Positions 45,410 to 55,589 are shown, numbered from the stretch's first letter. The stretch: DNA of 64,000 bases from Candidatus Cloacimonadota bacterium (GCA_019429305.1 JAHYIR010000004.1:1-64000), one strand, 5' to 3'. Notes: a model not told the origin generated them from the letters alone. Numbers and translations: made by a program.

Positions 45410-48400
45410 TTATTCGCCCATTATAAAGTTGCCATTGGCTGGTCTATCCAAATATCGTTCTGCACTAACCCTATAAAAAAAGAAAGGTCCGCTTACTGTT
45501 TCAGTATATTCGGTTTGGTTGCTGGGTGGACGGATGATCAAGTTATCTTCACTCGGAGTAAAATATGGATCAGTACTGCGATAGATCTTGAAATTGTCAG
45601 CTGAGGTTGGATATGTCCAGCTAAGATGAATTGAATTTGTAGCAGATAGATATTCGATATTAAGGTCTGTTATCATTGGTAATCCTAACCACGTGATGGG
45701 TACAGGGCCAAATATATTGTTTGATGTGTCTATATCGTCCACGAGCTGATCAGGGTCAAGATACAGCCATGTATTCCATTCTTCGGGAATTCCATGTTCT
45801 ATCGTGAAATTATGGGTTATCAATTCCCCGGGAGCCATAGCCCGGATCATTCTATTTTCGTCTCCGTTACTAAAGGGAGCCGGCGGATCATCAAGATCAT
45901 AATACAAATGAAGGTAAATGATTGCTGAAATATTGGATGATCCGGAATTCAGGATCGTCACAGTAAGAGTAGAACTATCCCCAAAATAGGGAATAGGATT
46001 TGACCACTCTGCACTGACGATCTGGATATCTATAAATCCGGCATCAGACCAAATAATACGATTATATGTATCATTATCGAATGCTTCTCCACTGAAATCA
46101 CCATATGATTGAATAAAAGAGACACTTCCCTGATTAACTGTTTTTGAGACGTTACTCAAGCCACCCCAGGTATTTGTCGGGAAATGAGCCAGAGGAATTG
46201 TTACTACATCACTGTTGTTTATAGTTAATAAAGTCCCATCTATACTACCATTTCTGAAAGAAGAGTTTCCTAAAGAAAAAACTGGATCTATTGTTGCTCC
46301 GCTTTTAACGTGGAGACCATTAGATGTCATATATTCAAATAATCCTTGAGTAGCTGCAATTGTACCGTTTAGTTCCACATTAAAATCATAATAGCCAAAA
46401 AAACTCGTAACTGTTGCTGGTATTCCGGAGCTTCCATAGACTTCCAAGCGGCCACCACCGTTGACATTCAAACTCTTAAAATTCCCCATATAGAGAGTTG
46501 AACCGGCATCGAGCTGTAAAATTGCCCCATTGTTGATGTTTAAATTCCCTGTACAAATTATGTTATGACCGTTAGAATCGAGAAAACCTGTTTCAATTGT
46601 GAGATTTCCTTCATTCATCAGAGGTAATGAAGAACCGAGACTGACCCTTTGATAGCGTAAAGTCCCATCATCAGTGTCTGTTCGGCTAACTGATTTGTCT
46701 ATAATAACATCATAGAAATTACCTGAAGTGCCATTATAGGTAATAACCTGATCCTCGGCACCATTAAAATGCACACTGTTTTGTGTATTGGAATTGAATC
46801 CGCCATTAGGATTAACAGTAAAATTATTATAGAAATGATGATTGAAGTAATTACCCGTATCATGCCAGAGTCCTCCATTTAGTTCGAAGGAACCATGAAC
46901 CTCCACTGGATTATTGATAAAGCAATAGCTACTGGCTGGTTTTTCGATGATCAAATTGTAGAATTCTAAAGGAGCTCCAGTACGAATAACACTCTGATTA
47001 CTTGTACCATTGAAAATTACCGTAGATTGATCATAGAAAAAACCGGTTTCATTACTACTGGTGGAATTATTATCGATCCAATTGCCATTGACAACGATAT
47101 ACGACTCATTGGAGTAATATGTGTTCAGTCCTGCCATAGAAGATATTGTTAGATGATAGGTAATTAGATAATTGTCTTCTGCCAATACCAGTGTTCCATT
47201 ATCTATAAGGAGATGATTGTGGATGTGCATTACGACACTATCAGACATTATAAAATAAGGAAAAGAAGTCTTATTCAGAGTCAGATTATAAAATTCTTCA
47301 TTACTGTTAATAGATTGGAGCGAACTGCCATTGAAAACTACCAAACCATTTCTCTCATTAAAAGCTGTAGAGCCGATATTATTAGTCCAGTTGCCTCCAA
47401 TAACTATACTGTAATTGGAAGGAGATACGTCAAGATTTCCTGATGCAATGGTTAGAGAACCTTTAATAATAAGATCATTAGCTAAGAAAAATCCTGTCGG
47501 ATCAGAATCGATAATCAGATTCGGTAACCAGTTACCGTTTGATATGTTCAGAGCATAGTTCCCACCGGAAAGATTTGTATTGAAGATTACTGTTCCTCCG
47601 GCAGGTTGGAAAGTATTCGGATGAACCGCATTAATACCGTTACATTTCAAGGTACCGCTATTTATCGTAGTTAAGGAACCGGCTTCTACTTCCAGGGTGT
47701 TATACCAGGCTTCAAAATTACCGGAGTTGATATTAAGAGTACCACGTAAGTAATTTGTTCTTGGTAGAGTAGAGTCAAAATAGTAGAAATTTCCACTGTT
47801 AATAGCTAAAAGACTGGTAGGGGCGAAATCAGGTTTACCCTGGATCATAGCTGTCGTAGTATGGATATCGAGTTTGCCGTCCAGATCGAGATTACCCAGA
47901 ACATAGAGGTCTTTGTTGCCAAGATCAAGTTCATTGTTTGCTGCGATGGTAAGATTACCCGTAACCCATAGATCGGTTGTACTCGAGTTATGTGTTGTAT
48001 AAGTACCCCCCGTAGTTCCATCTCCGATGATCAAATTACCAAACTGGGTACTGGTATCTCCCAAGAGGATAGATCTTGACCAAGGTGATTTCAGGTGAGT
48101 TGTCACTATAGCTGGGAGCACTACATTAGCTCCATTATAAACACTCCAGTAAGAATTGCATTCTATCGTACCCGCTGTAATTTGTGCTTCCGAACCATCA
48201 TACCAGAAGAAATTTCCACCTGATATGATCTTATCGAGAGGATCCCACATTCTGAGTTGATCATAGATAAAAATGTCGTTTGTAATATTGGCTTCGCGTC
48301 CCCAGAGCCAGAGTGTTCCATCTTCCAGGGTAAGATTATTATTAGCGGTAAGATTAGACATCAATCTTACTGTATTTGCCCGGGTTTCACGGATAATATT

Positions 48401-51400
48401 TCCCTCTCTGTCACGTCTGATGATATCCGATCTTGTGACAGGTCCGTTGTCAATGCTACGATCAGTTTTATTGATCTTCAGATTATAAAGAGTTCCGACT
48501 GTCATATTTAATTGGGCATCTATCGAGGAATACAGCTCTATTGTACCACCGGAAGGGTTAAAATCGTTTCTATGACAGGAAAAGTTTCTTGATGTCCTGA
48601 TCGTACCACCGGTAATATTGGTATTGAAAGTTTCAGCTGAGGCAATAAAGATGCCATTGTCGTGAACATCGATCAGACCATCCTGCATATTCAGGGCGGC
48701 ATATCCATCATAAGGCCACCAAGAGTCACCATTACCACCATAGAGATGCAATTCTCCCCCTGTGATGTTCAGTGTAGCTCGTAGATCAAGATATTGGGAA
48801 CTCTCTTGATGTAGATGGATAAATCCTGAGTTGAGATTAATTATTCCTCTGATCCAGGGGTCTGCCATATCCAGAGCAGTGAAAGTGCCACCATTGACAG
48901 TAAGAACTCCTCCAGACCATTTATAGGAATTACTGGTAACCGTGTTTCCGTAGGGTATTATAAGCTGACCATAACCTGCTTTACCGAGCTCGAGTTCATT
49001 AAAAACTTCATTGTAACAATAACTGTCGGTAGTGCCTGTGAAAATTACTTTAGAATTAGCTTCATTAAAAGCGGCTGAACCAATAGTATTATCCCAATGA
49101 CCAGATAGCTTGATAGTATATGAAACCGGATAGAGTACTCCACTCCAAATAATTAAATTTCCTGTTATAGTAAGATTACTGTTCAGAATAACGCTGTCAG
49201 AAGGATTGATCTCAAGATGATGAAAATGAGCATTTGTACCTGCTAAATAAATTGTCTGATTATCACCACTCATCTTGAGAGTTCCTGTATTCCATTGAAT
49301 ACCTGAGTTGTTATTTAGATCGGATAAATTACCTAAAAGTGTAACAGTACCACCAAAGTTATTATTGGTAACACTCGTACTACTATTAACTAAATTACCA
49401 TTAATGTTAAAAGGATGTAAAGTTTCTGATGAGATAGTTAAGGTACCGGGTGATGATTTACTGGAATGCAAATTGTTGATTATTCTTCCGGGGCTTTTTA
49501 TGATCAGTTGAGAGGGGTCAGAACCATAAAATTGCAGGGTTCCGTTGTGCATGTGGAATAATGAACCGGGTTGAACTATAAGATCTCTATAACAGTTAAT
49601 GGCAGCACCAGGATTAAAGATATATACTGATGAGCCGTCTTCCCAGACCAAATCACCATGAACAAAGATATCACTATCGGCATTTACCAAGTTGATCTGA
49701 TTCTTCACTGTCATATCACCAGAAGCAGAAAGATAGTAATTCTGGATCGTTAAAACGGCATCATCCATAATCGTAATATCTTTACAATAGGCATTACCTT
49801 CAGATATAATAGGGTCGTACCATGGACTGCCATGAATAATGATGTTATCATTTCCTGTAGGAACAGTTTCAGGCTTCCAGTTGTTAGGATTATGCCAATC
49901 TGATGAGTAAAAACCTATCCAATAATGAGGGATAACATCCCTTAAAACAAAAGAAATAGTTTCACCTCCAGCAGGTCCTATATCCGTAATAATAAGTGAA
50001 CCATCAGGAGTAGAATTATTATCATAATATAACCACGGTTTTGGATTCATATAGTTATGGATAGCTGTGCGTCCCTGTGGGGTTGGATAAGCTGCCGCAT
50101 CAGGTGTTCCATTAGTATGTATAGTTCCATCAACACGGTAAACATATACCTCATCCGGAGGACCATTTTTATTACCATTTATCGGTTGTCCGCCGTAACT
50201 TGAGATAATGCGATAGACTATCAAGCCGCTATTGGGATTACCTATCTCATAGCGACCGGTTTGTCGACGGTATTCTACTACATAGTACTGATCGGGATTT
50301 GTACTCTCTATCTTATAAGCAGCATAGGGAGAAATATCTACTGCAGGAAGTGTATAAGTGGTTGGAGTGCTTGTTGGAGCAATAACAGGTATTTCCGTAA
50401 ACCAGGTTCCATATTTCCATTTGTTATATACCAGACTATGATTGTTATTACCGGAAGCCATTAAACACCAACCGGCAACTGGTGCTATGGTATTCCAGGG
50501 CCATTCATTACTGTAATGATAAAAATCGGGAAAACCGATCATATGCCCCATTTCATGACAGACTACTCGAACTCCGATACGTTCTTCGAAATTATAGACA
50601 CAGTGAGTTACATCTATACCATTTATAGTACCAACAATGTTACCAAAACTCCAGTGAGTTGGCCAGAGAATATTTCCCCAACCATCTACATCACCACGAA
50701 AGACAAAGGTCAACGCATCCAAAATACCATCATTATCATTATCTAAGTCCATCGTAGGTATATATGGTTCAATTTTCTCGATCAACTCACCGGTTAAATC
50801 ATATAGTCTTGACCACATTTCGTTTTCATCATTATAACCCGTTGGATTAGTCGTTGCATTATAGGGAGAATAGTAATTTCTCGGGTTATCTGCTTGGATG
50901 GATAATACAAAGCCACCCGTTTGTGGAGGAGGATACAAATGAGAATTTACAGTCAGTTGACCACTGGAAACCTCAGTATAATAATCTTTTAATGATCTGT
51001 CTGAAGTAGAATTGAACATATCATTATAAAAGTTAAACGAGGTCGTGTTAGGAAATTCAGTCTGGTCACTAAAACGTACAAAACCAATGATGTTATTAAG
51101 TGTACCTACTGGAGAACCGCGATTCCCGGCATCACGATTTGCCTGCTGCTCTTCTCGCAAACGATCTATTGCCGGATCTTTTTTAAATAGATGAGGGACT
51201 ATACCCAAAGTTGCCGGGTCAAACCTTCCTGCTATATAATCGGATTCTTTTATTGAGTCACCTTCAGGAATAGCATAGACTGCATAACCCGTTTTCGGAT
51301 GAAGGACAAGAGTATAACCATTATCGTCGTGTACTCGACGATAATACTCATCACCTGTTACGAAAGCTTCCAAAGTCGAACCATCTGGTTGAGTGATAGT

Positions 51401-51487
51401 AGTAGGCATATTTTCAACAAAACCTGCATAAAGAAAAAAAGGCACTAAAGCGATAGTCAAAATCATAAGTAATATGAACTTATACAT
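45410..51487 (-). CDS. Giant secreted M6-family metallopeptidase (paralogue 2)
   Basis: This is a 2025-residue protein. The start ATG 51487 has TAGGAG. A signal peptide (1-21) precedes a propeptide closely similar to paralogue 1, then the M6 catalytic domain with HEMGHMIGFPDFY (His311, Glu312, His315) and a calcium-loop-like DNDNDGILDA. A W.G..S.DWHNPNNW junction (about 525) leads into a long beta-rich region rich in Asn, Gly, Ser and Thr, including one copy of the 270-residue repeat found three times in paralogue 1. CARDB (IQIVSAEWSNPIPYFGDS) and a terminal Fn3-like domain (ending FFYRVSAERYL) follow. The two genes are in tandem and clearly arose by duplication, with the middle regions diverging most. 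Likely an extracellular protease or adhesin. Confidence 0.9.
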   Translation of the reverse strand: MYKFILLMILTIALVPFFLYAGFVENMPTTITQPDGSTLEAFVTGDEYYRRVHDDNGYTLVLHPKTGYAVYAIPEGDSIKESDYIAGRFDPATLGIVPHLFKKDPAIDRLREEQQANRDAGNRGSPVGTLNNIIGFVRFSDQTEFPNTTSFNFYNDMFNSTSDRSLKDYYTEVSSGQLTVNSHLYPPPQTGGFVLSIQADNPRNYYSPYNATTNPTGYNDENEMWSRLYDLTGELIEKIEPYIPTMDLDNDNDGILDALTFVFRGDVDGWGNILWPTHWSFGNIVGTINGIDVTHCVYNFEERIGVRVVCHEMGHMIGFPDFYHYSNEWPWNTIAPVAGWCLMASGNNNHSLVYNKWKYGTWFTEIPVIAPTSTPTTYTLPAVDISPYAAYKIESTNPDQYYVVEYRRQTGRYEIGNPNSGLIVYRIISSYGGQPINGNKNGPPDEVYVYRVDGTIHTNGTPDAAAYPTPQGRTAIHNYMNPKPWLYYDNNSTPDGSLIITDIGPAGGETISFVLRDVIPHYWIGFYSSDWHNPNNWKPETVPTGNDNIIIHGSPWYDPIISEGNAYCKDITIMDDAVLTIQNYYLSASGDMTVKNQINLVNADSDIFVHGDLVWEDGSSVYIFNPGAAINCYRDLIVQPGSLFHMHNGTLQFYGSDPSQLIIKSPGRIINNLHSSKSSPGTLTISSETLHPFNINGNLVNSSTSVTNNNFGGTVTLLGNLSDLNNNSGIQWNTGTLKMSGDNQTIYLAGTNAHFHHLEINPSDSVILNSNLTITGNLIIWSGVLYPVSYTIKLSGHWDNTIGSAAFNEANSKVIFTGTTDSYCYNEVFNELELGKAGYGQLIIPYGNTVTSNSYKWSGGVLTVNGGTFTALDMADPWIRGIINLNSGFIHLHQESSQYLDLRATLNITGGELHLYGGNGDSWWPYDGYAALNMQDGLIDVHDNGIFIASAETFNTNITGGTIRTSRNFSCHRNDFNPSGGTIELYSSIDAQLNMTVGTLYNLKINKTDRSIDNGPVTRSDIIRRDREGNIIRETRANTVRLMSNLTANNNLTLEDGTLWLWGREANITNDIFIYDQLRMWDPLDKIISGGNFFWYDGSEAQITAGTIECNSYWSVYNGANVVLPAIVTTHLKSPWSRSILLGDTSTQFGNLIIGDGTTGGTYTTHNSSTTDLWVTGNLTIAANNELDLGNKDLYVLGNLDLDGKLDIHTTTAMIQGKPDFAPTSLLAINSGNFYYFDSTLPRTNYLRGTLNINSGNFEAWYNTLEVEAGSLTTINSGTLKCNGINAVHPNTFQPAGGTVIFNTNLSGGNYALNISNGNWLPNLIIDSDPTGFFLANDLIIKGSLTIASGNLDVSPSNYSIVIGGNWTNNIGSTAFNERNGLVVFNGSSLQSINSNEEFYNLTLNKTSFPYFIMSDSVVMHIHNHLLIDNGTLVLAEDNYLITYHLTISSMAGLNTYYSNESYIVVNGNWIDNNSTSSNETGFFYDQSTVIFNGTSNQSVIRTGAPLEFYNLIIEKPASSYCFINNPVEVHGSFELNGGLWHDTGNYFNHHFYNNFTVNPNGGFNSNTQNSVHFNGAEDQVITYNGTSGNFYDVIIDKSVSRTDTDDGTLRYQRVSLGSSLPLMNEGNLTIETGFLDSNGHNIICTGNLNINNGAILQLDAGSTLYMGNFKSLNVNGGGRLEVYGSSGIPATVTSFFGYYDFNVELNGTIAATQGLFEYMTSNGLHVKSGATIDPVFSLGNSSFRNGSIDGTLLTINNSDVVTIPLAHFPTNTWGGLSNVSKTVNQGSVSFIQSYGDFSGEAFDNDTYNRIIWSDAGFIDIQIVSAEWSNPIPYFGDSSTLTVTILNSGSSNISAIIYLHLYYDLDDPPAPFSNGDENRMIRAMAPGELITHNFTIEHGIPEEWNTWLYLDPDQLVDDIDTSNNIFGPVPITWLGLPMITDLNIEYLSATNSIHLSWTYPTSADNFKIYRSTDPYFTPSEDNLIIRPPSNQTEYTETVSGPFFFYRVSAERYLDRPANGNFIMGE

Positions 51488-51907
51488 GTAAAACTCCTAT
51501 TTCGTTTTGTTAGGGAAATTCTTATTTTTTTTCTTGTTGTTCCTTCAGAAAAAAGCAATTATAAGGTAGATAATAAAATGAGATTTTTGTTGTTTCTCTG
51601 TAAGGAATTATAAAACAAAATCAATAAAAATCAAACTTGATGAACAATTCCATCATTCCTCCATGTAAGAGGAAAAAGTACTTTCAGAAAAATACGCCTC
51701 AGCAAATAACTAATATAAAATGTTATCTCTAACAGGTTAGATTGTAGAAAATAGTTAATATCTTGTCAAGAATTAATTAAATCTATAATAATATTGTGCT
51801 TTAAACTATTTTAGATAATCCTTTGTAGCAATGAGTTTCAACTTTTTTGGAAGGTTGGTAAGCTAATAGTAGTTCTGTAAATAAAAGAGAAAAAGAATTA
51901 TACTGCT
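51488..51907. other. 420-bp intergenic region upstream of M6 paralogue 2
   Basis: It contains the conserved leader described separately and AT-rich sequence. No gene is seen. Confidence 0.6.
51656..51769 (-). promoter_or_regulatory. Promoter and conserved leader of M6 paralogue 2
   Basis: On the minus strand, TTGACA (51769-51764) and TACAAT (51746-51741) are 17 bp apart, a good sigma-70-type promoter. TTATTTGCTGA (51709-51699) lies at exactly the same distance from the -35 box as in paralogue 1. The hairpin TTCCTC..GAGGAA (51674-51656) follows, about 170 nt before the ATG. Confidence 0.7.
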
Positions 51908-53569
51908 TTAGTACTTAAAGATACTACCTCCAATAAACTCACGTAAGATGGAATTAGAGGGAACCATATCATCGGGGATATCGAGCATGTGTTCCACAAG
52001 GAAAATGATTTTCTGAGCTTCCGTATAAACAGGAGAGTATTTAGAAATTCTATAAAGAAGGGGGAGGAGGTGTTTTTTCAGAACATTGATTTCATAGGTT
52101 AAGCCGCTATTAAACATAATATCGGCATTTTCCTGATAGGGGAAGATATTCCTATTCTCACCGTCGCTGATCTCAGTCCAACGTTCTAAAGTAGCTTCAG
52201 CCGAATAGCCTCGGAAAAAATTATCTCGCACTATACGACGGATCTTACGAAAATAAGTTGTAGCAATACGATTATGATTATCTATATTTAGTTGATTCAG
52301 ACAGCTAATATATACTTTGATACTCTGTTCGTTTTTCAGAGAAGCGGATAAATGTTCATTGAGTCCATGAATCCCTTCAATCATAATGATATTATTTTTA
52401 TCTAACTTTATGCGGTGATTGCCTTTTTCTCTTTTACCAGTCAAAAAATTATATTTGGGAGGTTCAATAGCATTTCCTTTGAGTAGCTGTTTGATATGCT
52501 CATTAAACAGATCAAGATCAATAGCATGGATGTTTTCAAAATCATATTCTCCTGTTAACTTAACAGGTGTAATAGATCGAGGATGAAAATATTCGTCCAA
52601 ACCAAAGATTATTGGTTTGATCCCATTAACTTGCAATTGAATAGATAGTCTTTTAGCAAATGATGTTTTGCCTGATGATGAGGGTCCTGCAATAAAAACA
52701 GCTCTGACATCTTCTTTTTTACTAATAGTTTCTGCAAAGTTCACGATCTTTTTCTCGTGTAAAGCTTCTTCAATTTGGATCATATTAAGAATTTCGAAAT
52801 TCTCTATCTTGGCATTAAGATCGCTGACATTATGAACATTAAAGATGTTCAACCATTTATCTGATTCTTGATGCACTAGAAAGAGTTTCTTAGGATAGTT
52901 AAAGTCGGGATGAACTTTCCTGGTACTTTTTATTGGAAAACGAAGGGCAAAGCCGGGAGAATTCATATTCAGTTCGAATTCAGTAATGATTCCCGTGTTA
53001 TCACAGAGCTGTCTGATATAGTAATCGTGATAATCTCCACACTTGAAGACGGGAACATACCCTTTATGATTATACTTCAGGTTTTTAACAACATCCATTC
53101 GATTCTGATCTGTAAAGATCTTTCTGGCTTCATTGATACTGATCTCGATATTTTCTATATAGAGCTCTTTCTCAACTATATTAAGCATTTCTTGTTTTAT
53201 TTGAGAAAGGTGCTCTTCTGTAAATTCATCAGTACCAAAGACCTCACAGTAGATACCATCACCGATCGAATGTTCGACCACCAAACTCCAATTCTTCGGG
53301 AATAATCGATAAAAAGCTTTTGCCATGATGAATATTGCTGAGTCTTGGTATATACGGAATCCCTCTTCAGATTCGAAACCTACACAAACTAAAGTCGAAT
53401 CTTCAACGATAATTTTATTACTGTTCGCAAACTCATTGTTAAGTTTGAAGCTTATAGTATCAAAATTTGTCAGATTTCGCTTAGATATTACTTGTTTTAT
53501 AGTTACCGGTTCTTCATATGTATAACTCTCTAAAAACTCTTTATCCTGGTATAGATCAACTTTGAACAC
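51908..53569 (-). CDS. Nucleoside (uridine-type) kinase fused to a ThrRS-like editing domain
   Basis: This is a 553-residue protein. Residues 1-60 are a TGS-like segment, and 60-250 resemble the second additional domain of threonyl-tRNA synthetase (IFIMAKAFYRLFP...EHSIGDGIYCE). Residues 285-553 are a phosphoribulokinase/uridine-kinase domain with Walker A GPSSSGKTSFAKRL, the LDEYFHPR substrate motif and IIMIEGIHGLN. This fusion is a known family of bacterial nucleoside kinases (Udk-related). Phosphorylation of uridine or a related nucleoside is likely, but specificity is not certain. It is divergent from the yitT gene. Confidence 0.8.
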   Translation of the reverse strand: MFKVDLYQDKEFLESYTYEEPVTIKQVISKRNLTNFDTISFKLNNEFANSNKIIVEDSTLVCVGFESEEGFRIYQDSAIFIMAKAFYRLFPKNWSLVVEHSIGDGIYCEVFGTDEFTEEHLSQIKQEMLNIVEKELYIENIEISINEARKIFTDQNRMDVVKNLKYNHKGYVPVFKCGDYHDYYIRQLCDNTGIITEFELNMNSPGFALRFPIKSTRKVHPDFNYPKKLFLVHQESDKWLNIFNVHNVSDLNAKIENFEILNMIQIEEALHEKKIVNFAETISKKEDVRAVFIAGPSSSGKTSFAKRLSIQLQVNGIKPIIFGLDEYFHPRSITPVKLTGEYDFENIHAIDLDLFNEHIKQLLKGNAIEPPKYNFLTGKREKGNHRIKLDKNNIIMIEGIHGLNEHLSASLKNEQSIKVYISCLNQLNIDNHNRIATTYFRKIRRIVRDNFFRGYSAEATLERWTEISDGENRNIFPYQENADIMFNSGLTYEINVLKKHLLPLLYRISKYSPVYTEAQKIIFLVEHMLDIPDDMVPSNSILREFIGGSIFKY

Positions 53570-53739
53570 TTCTTTTCCTCTTAGTCATTTTTTTTCTAAC
53601 AACAAGACAGAAATTGGGAAACAATTATAAGTCAAGTGAATACTACTTAACTCATGGCGAAATATCTGTGCACTTATTTTATAGATTTCAATTGACCTTT
53701 AAACAGCCAAGATAAGTTTGGTACTGACAAGAGGTTGAG

Positions 53740-54684
53740 ATGAACAGAAAGAAATTAAGAGTAGTAAATCAGTATATCGGGATAGTGTTTGGATCACTAT
53801 TTTTGGCTATTGCCTATTCATGGTTTTTAGTGCCTTATAAGATAGCTCCGGGTGGTATTGGTGGATTAGCACAAATATTCTATCACTTCTTTGGTTTTCC
53901 TGTGGGATTGAGCATGATCATGATGAACATTCCATTGTTTGTCATCAGCTTCATCTTTCTTGGGAAGACTTTCGGGATAAGATCATTTTACGGTATGATT
54001 GTATCGGCAATTCTAACAGACTTAGTAAGTATAGAATCTTTATTTCGTTTTGGGATCATTAAAGACCTGCTACCTTATACTTTTCAGATCAATGATAAAG
54101 TTATCTACGCTATGTTAGGTCCTGATGATATTTATCTATCAGCACTAGCCGGTTCAGTTTTATTAGGTTTAGGACTCGGTATTATTTTCCGCTTTAGGGG
54201 CTCTACTGCAGGTACTGATATTCCGGCAGCCATCATTAAACAAAAGACAGGATTATCATTAGGAACCGGTTTCTGGATCGTTGAGACGTTTATAATTTTC
54301 TTGATTGGATTGGTCTTTGCAGATCTAAAATTGATCATTTGGGGATATGTAAACCTCTTTATCAGTTCCAAAATAACCGATATAGCGAGTGAAGGGCTGC
54401 CTTATTTAAAGGGTATATATATCATATCGGATTTCACGGTTGATATCAGAGCAGAGATCTACAATCAACTTGATAGAGGAGTAACCTTTATAAAGGGTGA
54501 AGGTAGCTATACAGGCAAAGAATTCAATATCCTTTTTACTGTAGTTCATCGTCGCCAGATTGCAACCGTTCGAGATATAGTAAAAGATATAGATCCTAAG
54601 GCATTTATGATCGTTACTGATGTTAGTGATGTGATGGGTTATGGTTTTAGAAGTCGGAATATTGATTTAAGCTCTTCCAGTTAG
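53740..54684 (+). CDS. YitT family membrane protein (DUF161 plus DUF2179)
   Basis: This is a 314-residue protein with about five to six transmembrane helices in the YitT/DUF161 region, including PYKIAPGGIGGLAQIFYH and GSTAGTDIPAAI. It has a soluble C-terminal DUF2179 domain from about 225 (FIKGEGSYTGKE...VVHRRQIATVRDIV...DVSDVMGYGF). The family is probably a transporter, and its substrate is unknown. The ATG has GAGGTTGAG upstream. Confidence 0.88.
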   Translation: MNRKKLRVVNQYIGIVFGSLFLAIAYSWFLVPYKIAPGGIGGLAQIFYHFFGFPVGLSMIMMNIPLFVISFIFLGKTFGIRSFYGMIVSAILTDLVSIESLFRFGIIKDLLPYTFQINDKVIYAMLGPDDIYLSALAGSVLLGLGLGIIFRFRGSTAGTDIPAAIIKQKTGLSLGTGFWIVETFIIFLIGLVFADLKLIIWGYVNLFISSKITDIASEGLPYLKGIYIISDFTVDIRAEIYNQLDRGVTFIKGEGSYTGKEFNILFTVVHRRQIATVRDIVKDIDPKAFMIVTDVSDVMGYGFRSRNIDLSSSS

Positions 54685-54803
54685 CTATAACAAATATATA
54701 GATCCCTTTTCCATCATTATTTTATCAAACTGTTAATGATTATTATTGACAGAATATCTTGAGATTTTCGATTTATCTCAAAAAATTGCCGAGGAGGAAA
54801 GAG

Positions 54804-55589
54804 ATGGCAAATTTCAATGCACCGGAGAATATAGCAGAAACTGTAATTGAAAAAGTAGGAACGAAGAAGTGTCAATTAGGAATGATGCAAGTCATTATTT
54901 TAGGTATTTTAGCAGGTGCTTTTATCGCTTTTGGAGCACAGTTAGCAACGAGAGTGATGACCGGGATTGATAGCTTTGGATTACGTGTTTTTATGGGTGG
55001 GGCAGTATTTAGCGTTGGCCTTATGTTAGTTGTTATTGCAGGTGCCGAACTCTTTACGGGAAACAATCTCATAATGATGTCAGTCTTAGCTGGAAAGAAG
55101 AAATTCTCTACAATGCTGGGATATTGGGCAATAGTATATCTGGCAAATTTAGCCGGTTCATTACTGATCGTTTGGTTTATGCATATGAGTGGATTAGTTT
55201 CGGGTGCTGTTGAAGGCACAGCAGTTAGTATAGCCAGTACTAAAGCCAATTTACCATTTGTTCAAGTATTTTTTAGAGGTATTCTTTGTAACTGGCTGGT
55301 TTGCTTGGCTGTGTGGTTAGCACTTGCTTCTCACGATATACCCGGCAAAATACTCGGTATCTTCTTCCCGATCATGGCGTTCGTTGCTTCCGGATTTGAA
55401 CATAGTATCGCCAACATGTATTTCATTCCAATAGGTATGGTTCTAGACTCCAGTATTACTTTTGGTGGATTTATCAATAACTTAGCTGCTTCTACACTTG
55501 GAAATATAGTTGGTGGAGCCGGTTTTGTTGCTACAATCTATTATTTAGTTTTCCGCAAGTGTACAGTTAATATTAATCCCGGAAAATAA
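54804..55589 (+). CDS. Formate/nitrite transporter (FNT) family channel
   Basis: ATG 54804, with a GAGGAGGAAAG ribosome-binding site, gives 261 residues. An upstream start at 54759 lacks one. There are six transmembrane helices with FNT hallmarks: GAFIAFGAQLA, GAELFTGNNLIM, RGILCNWLVCLAVWLA and GFEHSIANMYFIP, which carries the pore histidine. Substrates of the family are formate, nitrite or hydrosulfide. The neighbouring mobA and fdhD genes favour formate. A TTGACA lies at 54746. Confidence 0.9.
   Translation: MANFNAPENIAETVIEKVGTKKCQLGMMQVIILGILAGAFIAFGAQLATRVMTGIDSFGLRVFMGGAVFSVGLMLVVIAGAELFTGNNLIMMSVLAGKKKFSTMLGYWAIVYLANLAGSLLIVWFMHMSGLVSGAVEGTAVSIASTKANLPFVQVFFRGILCNWLVCLAVWLALASHDIPGKILGIFFPIMAFVASGFEHSIANMYFIPIGMVLDSSITFGGFINNLAASTLGNIVGGAGFVATIYYLVFRKCTVNINPGK

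Noticed and set aside
52910-53305. 131-codon frame opposite the nucleoside kinase
   Set aside because: It is antisense to a conserved gene, with no start signals.
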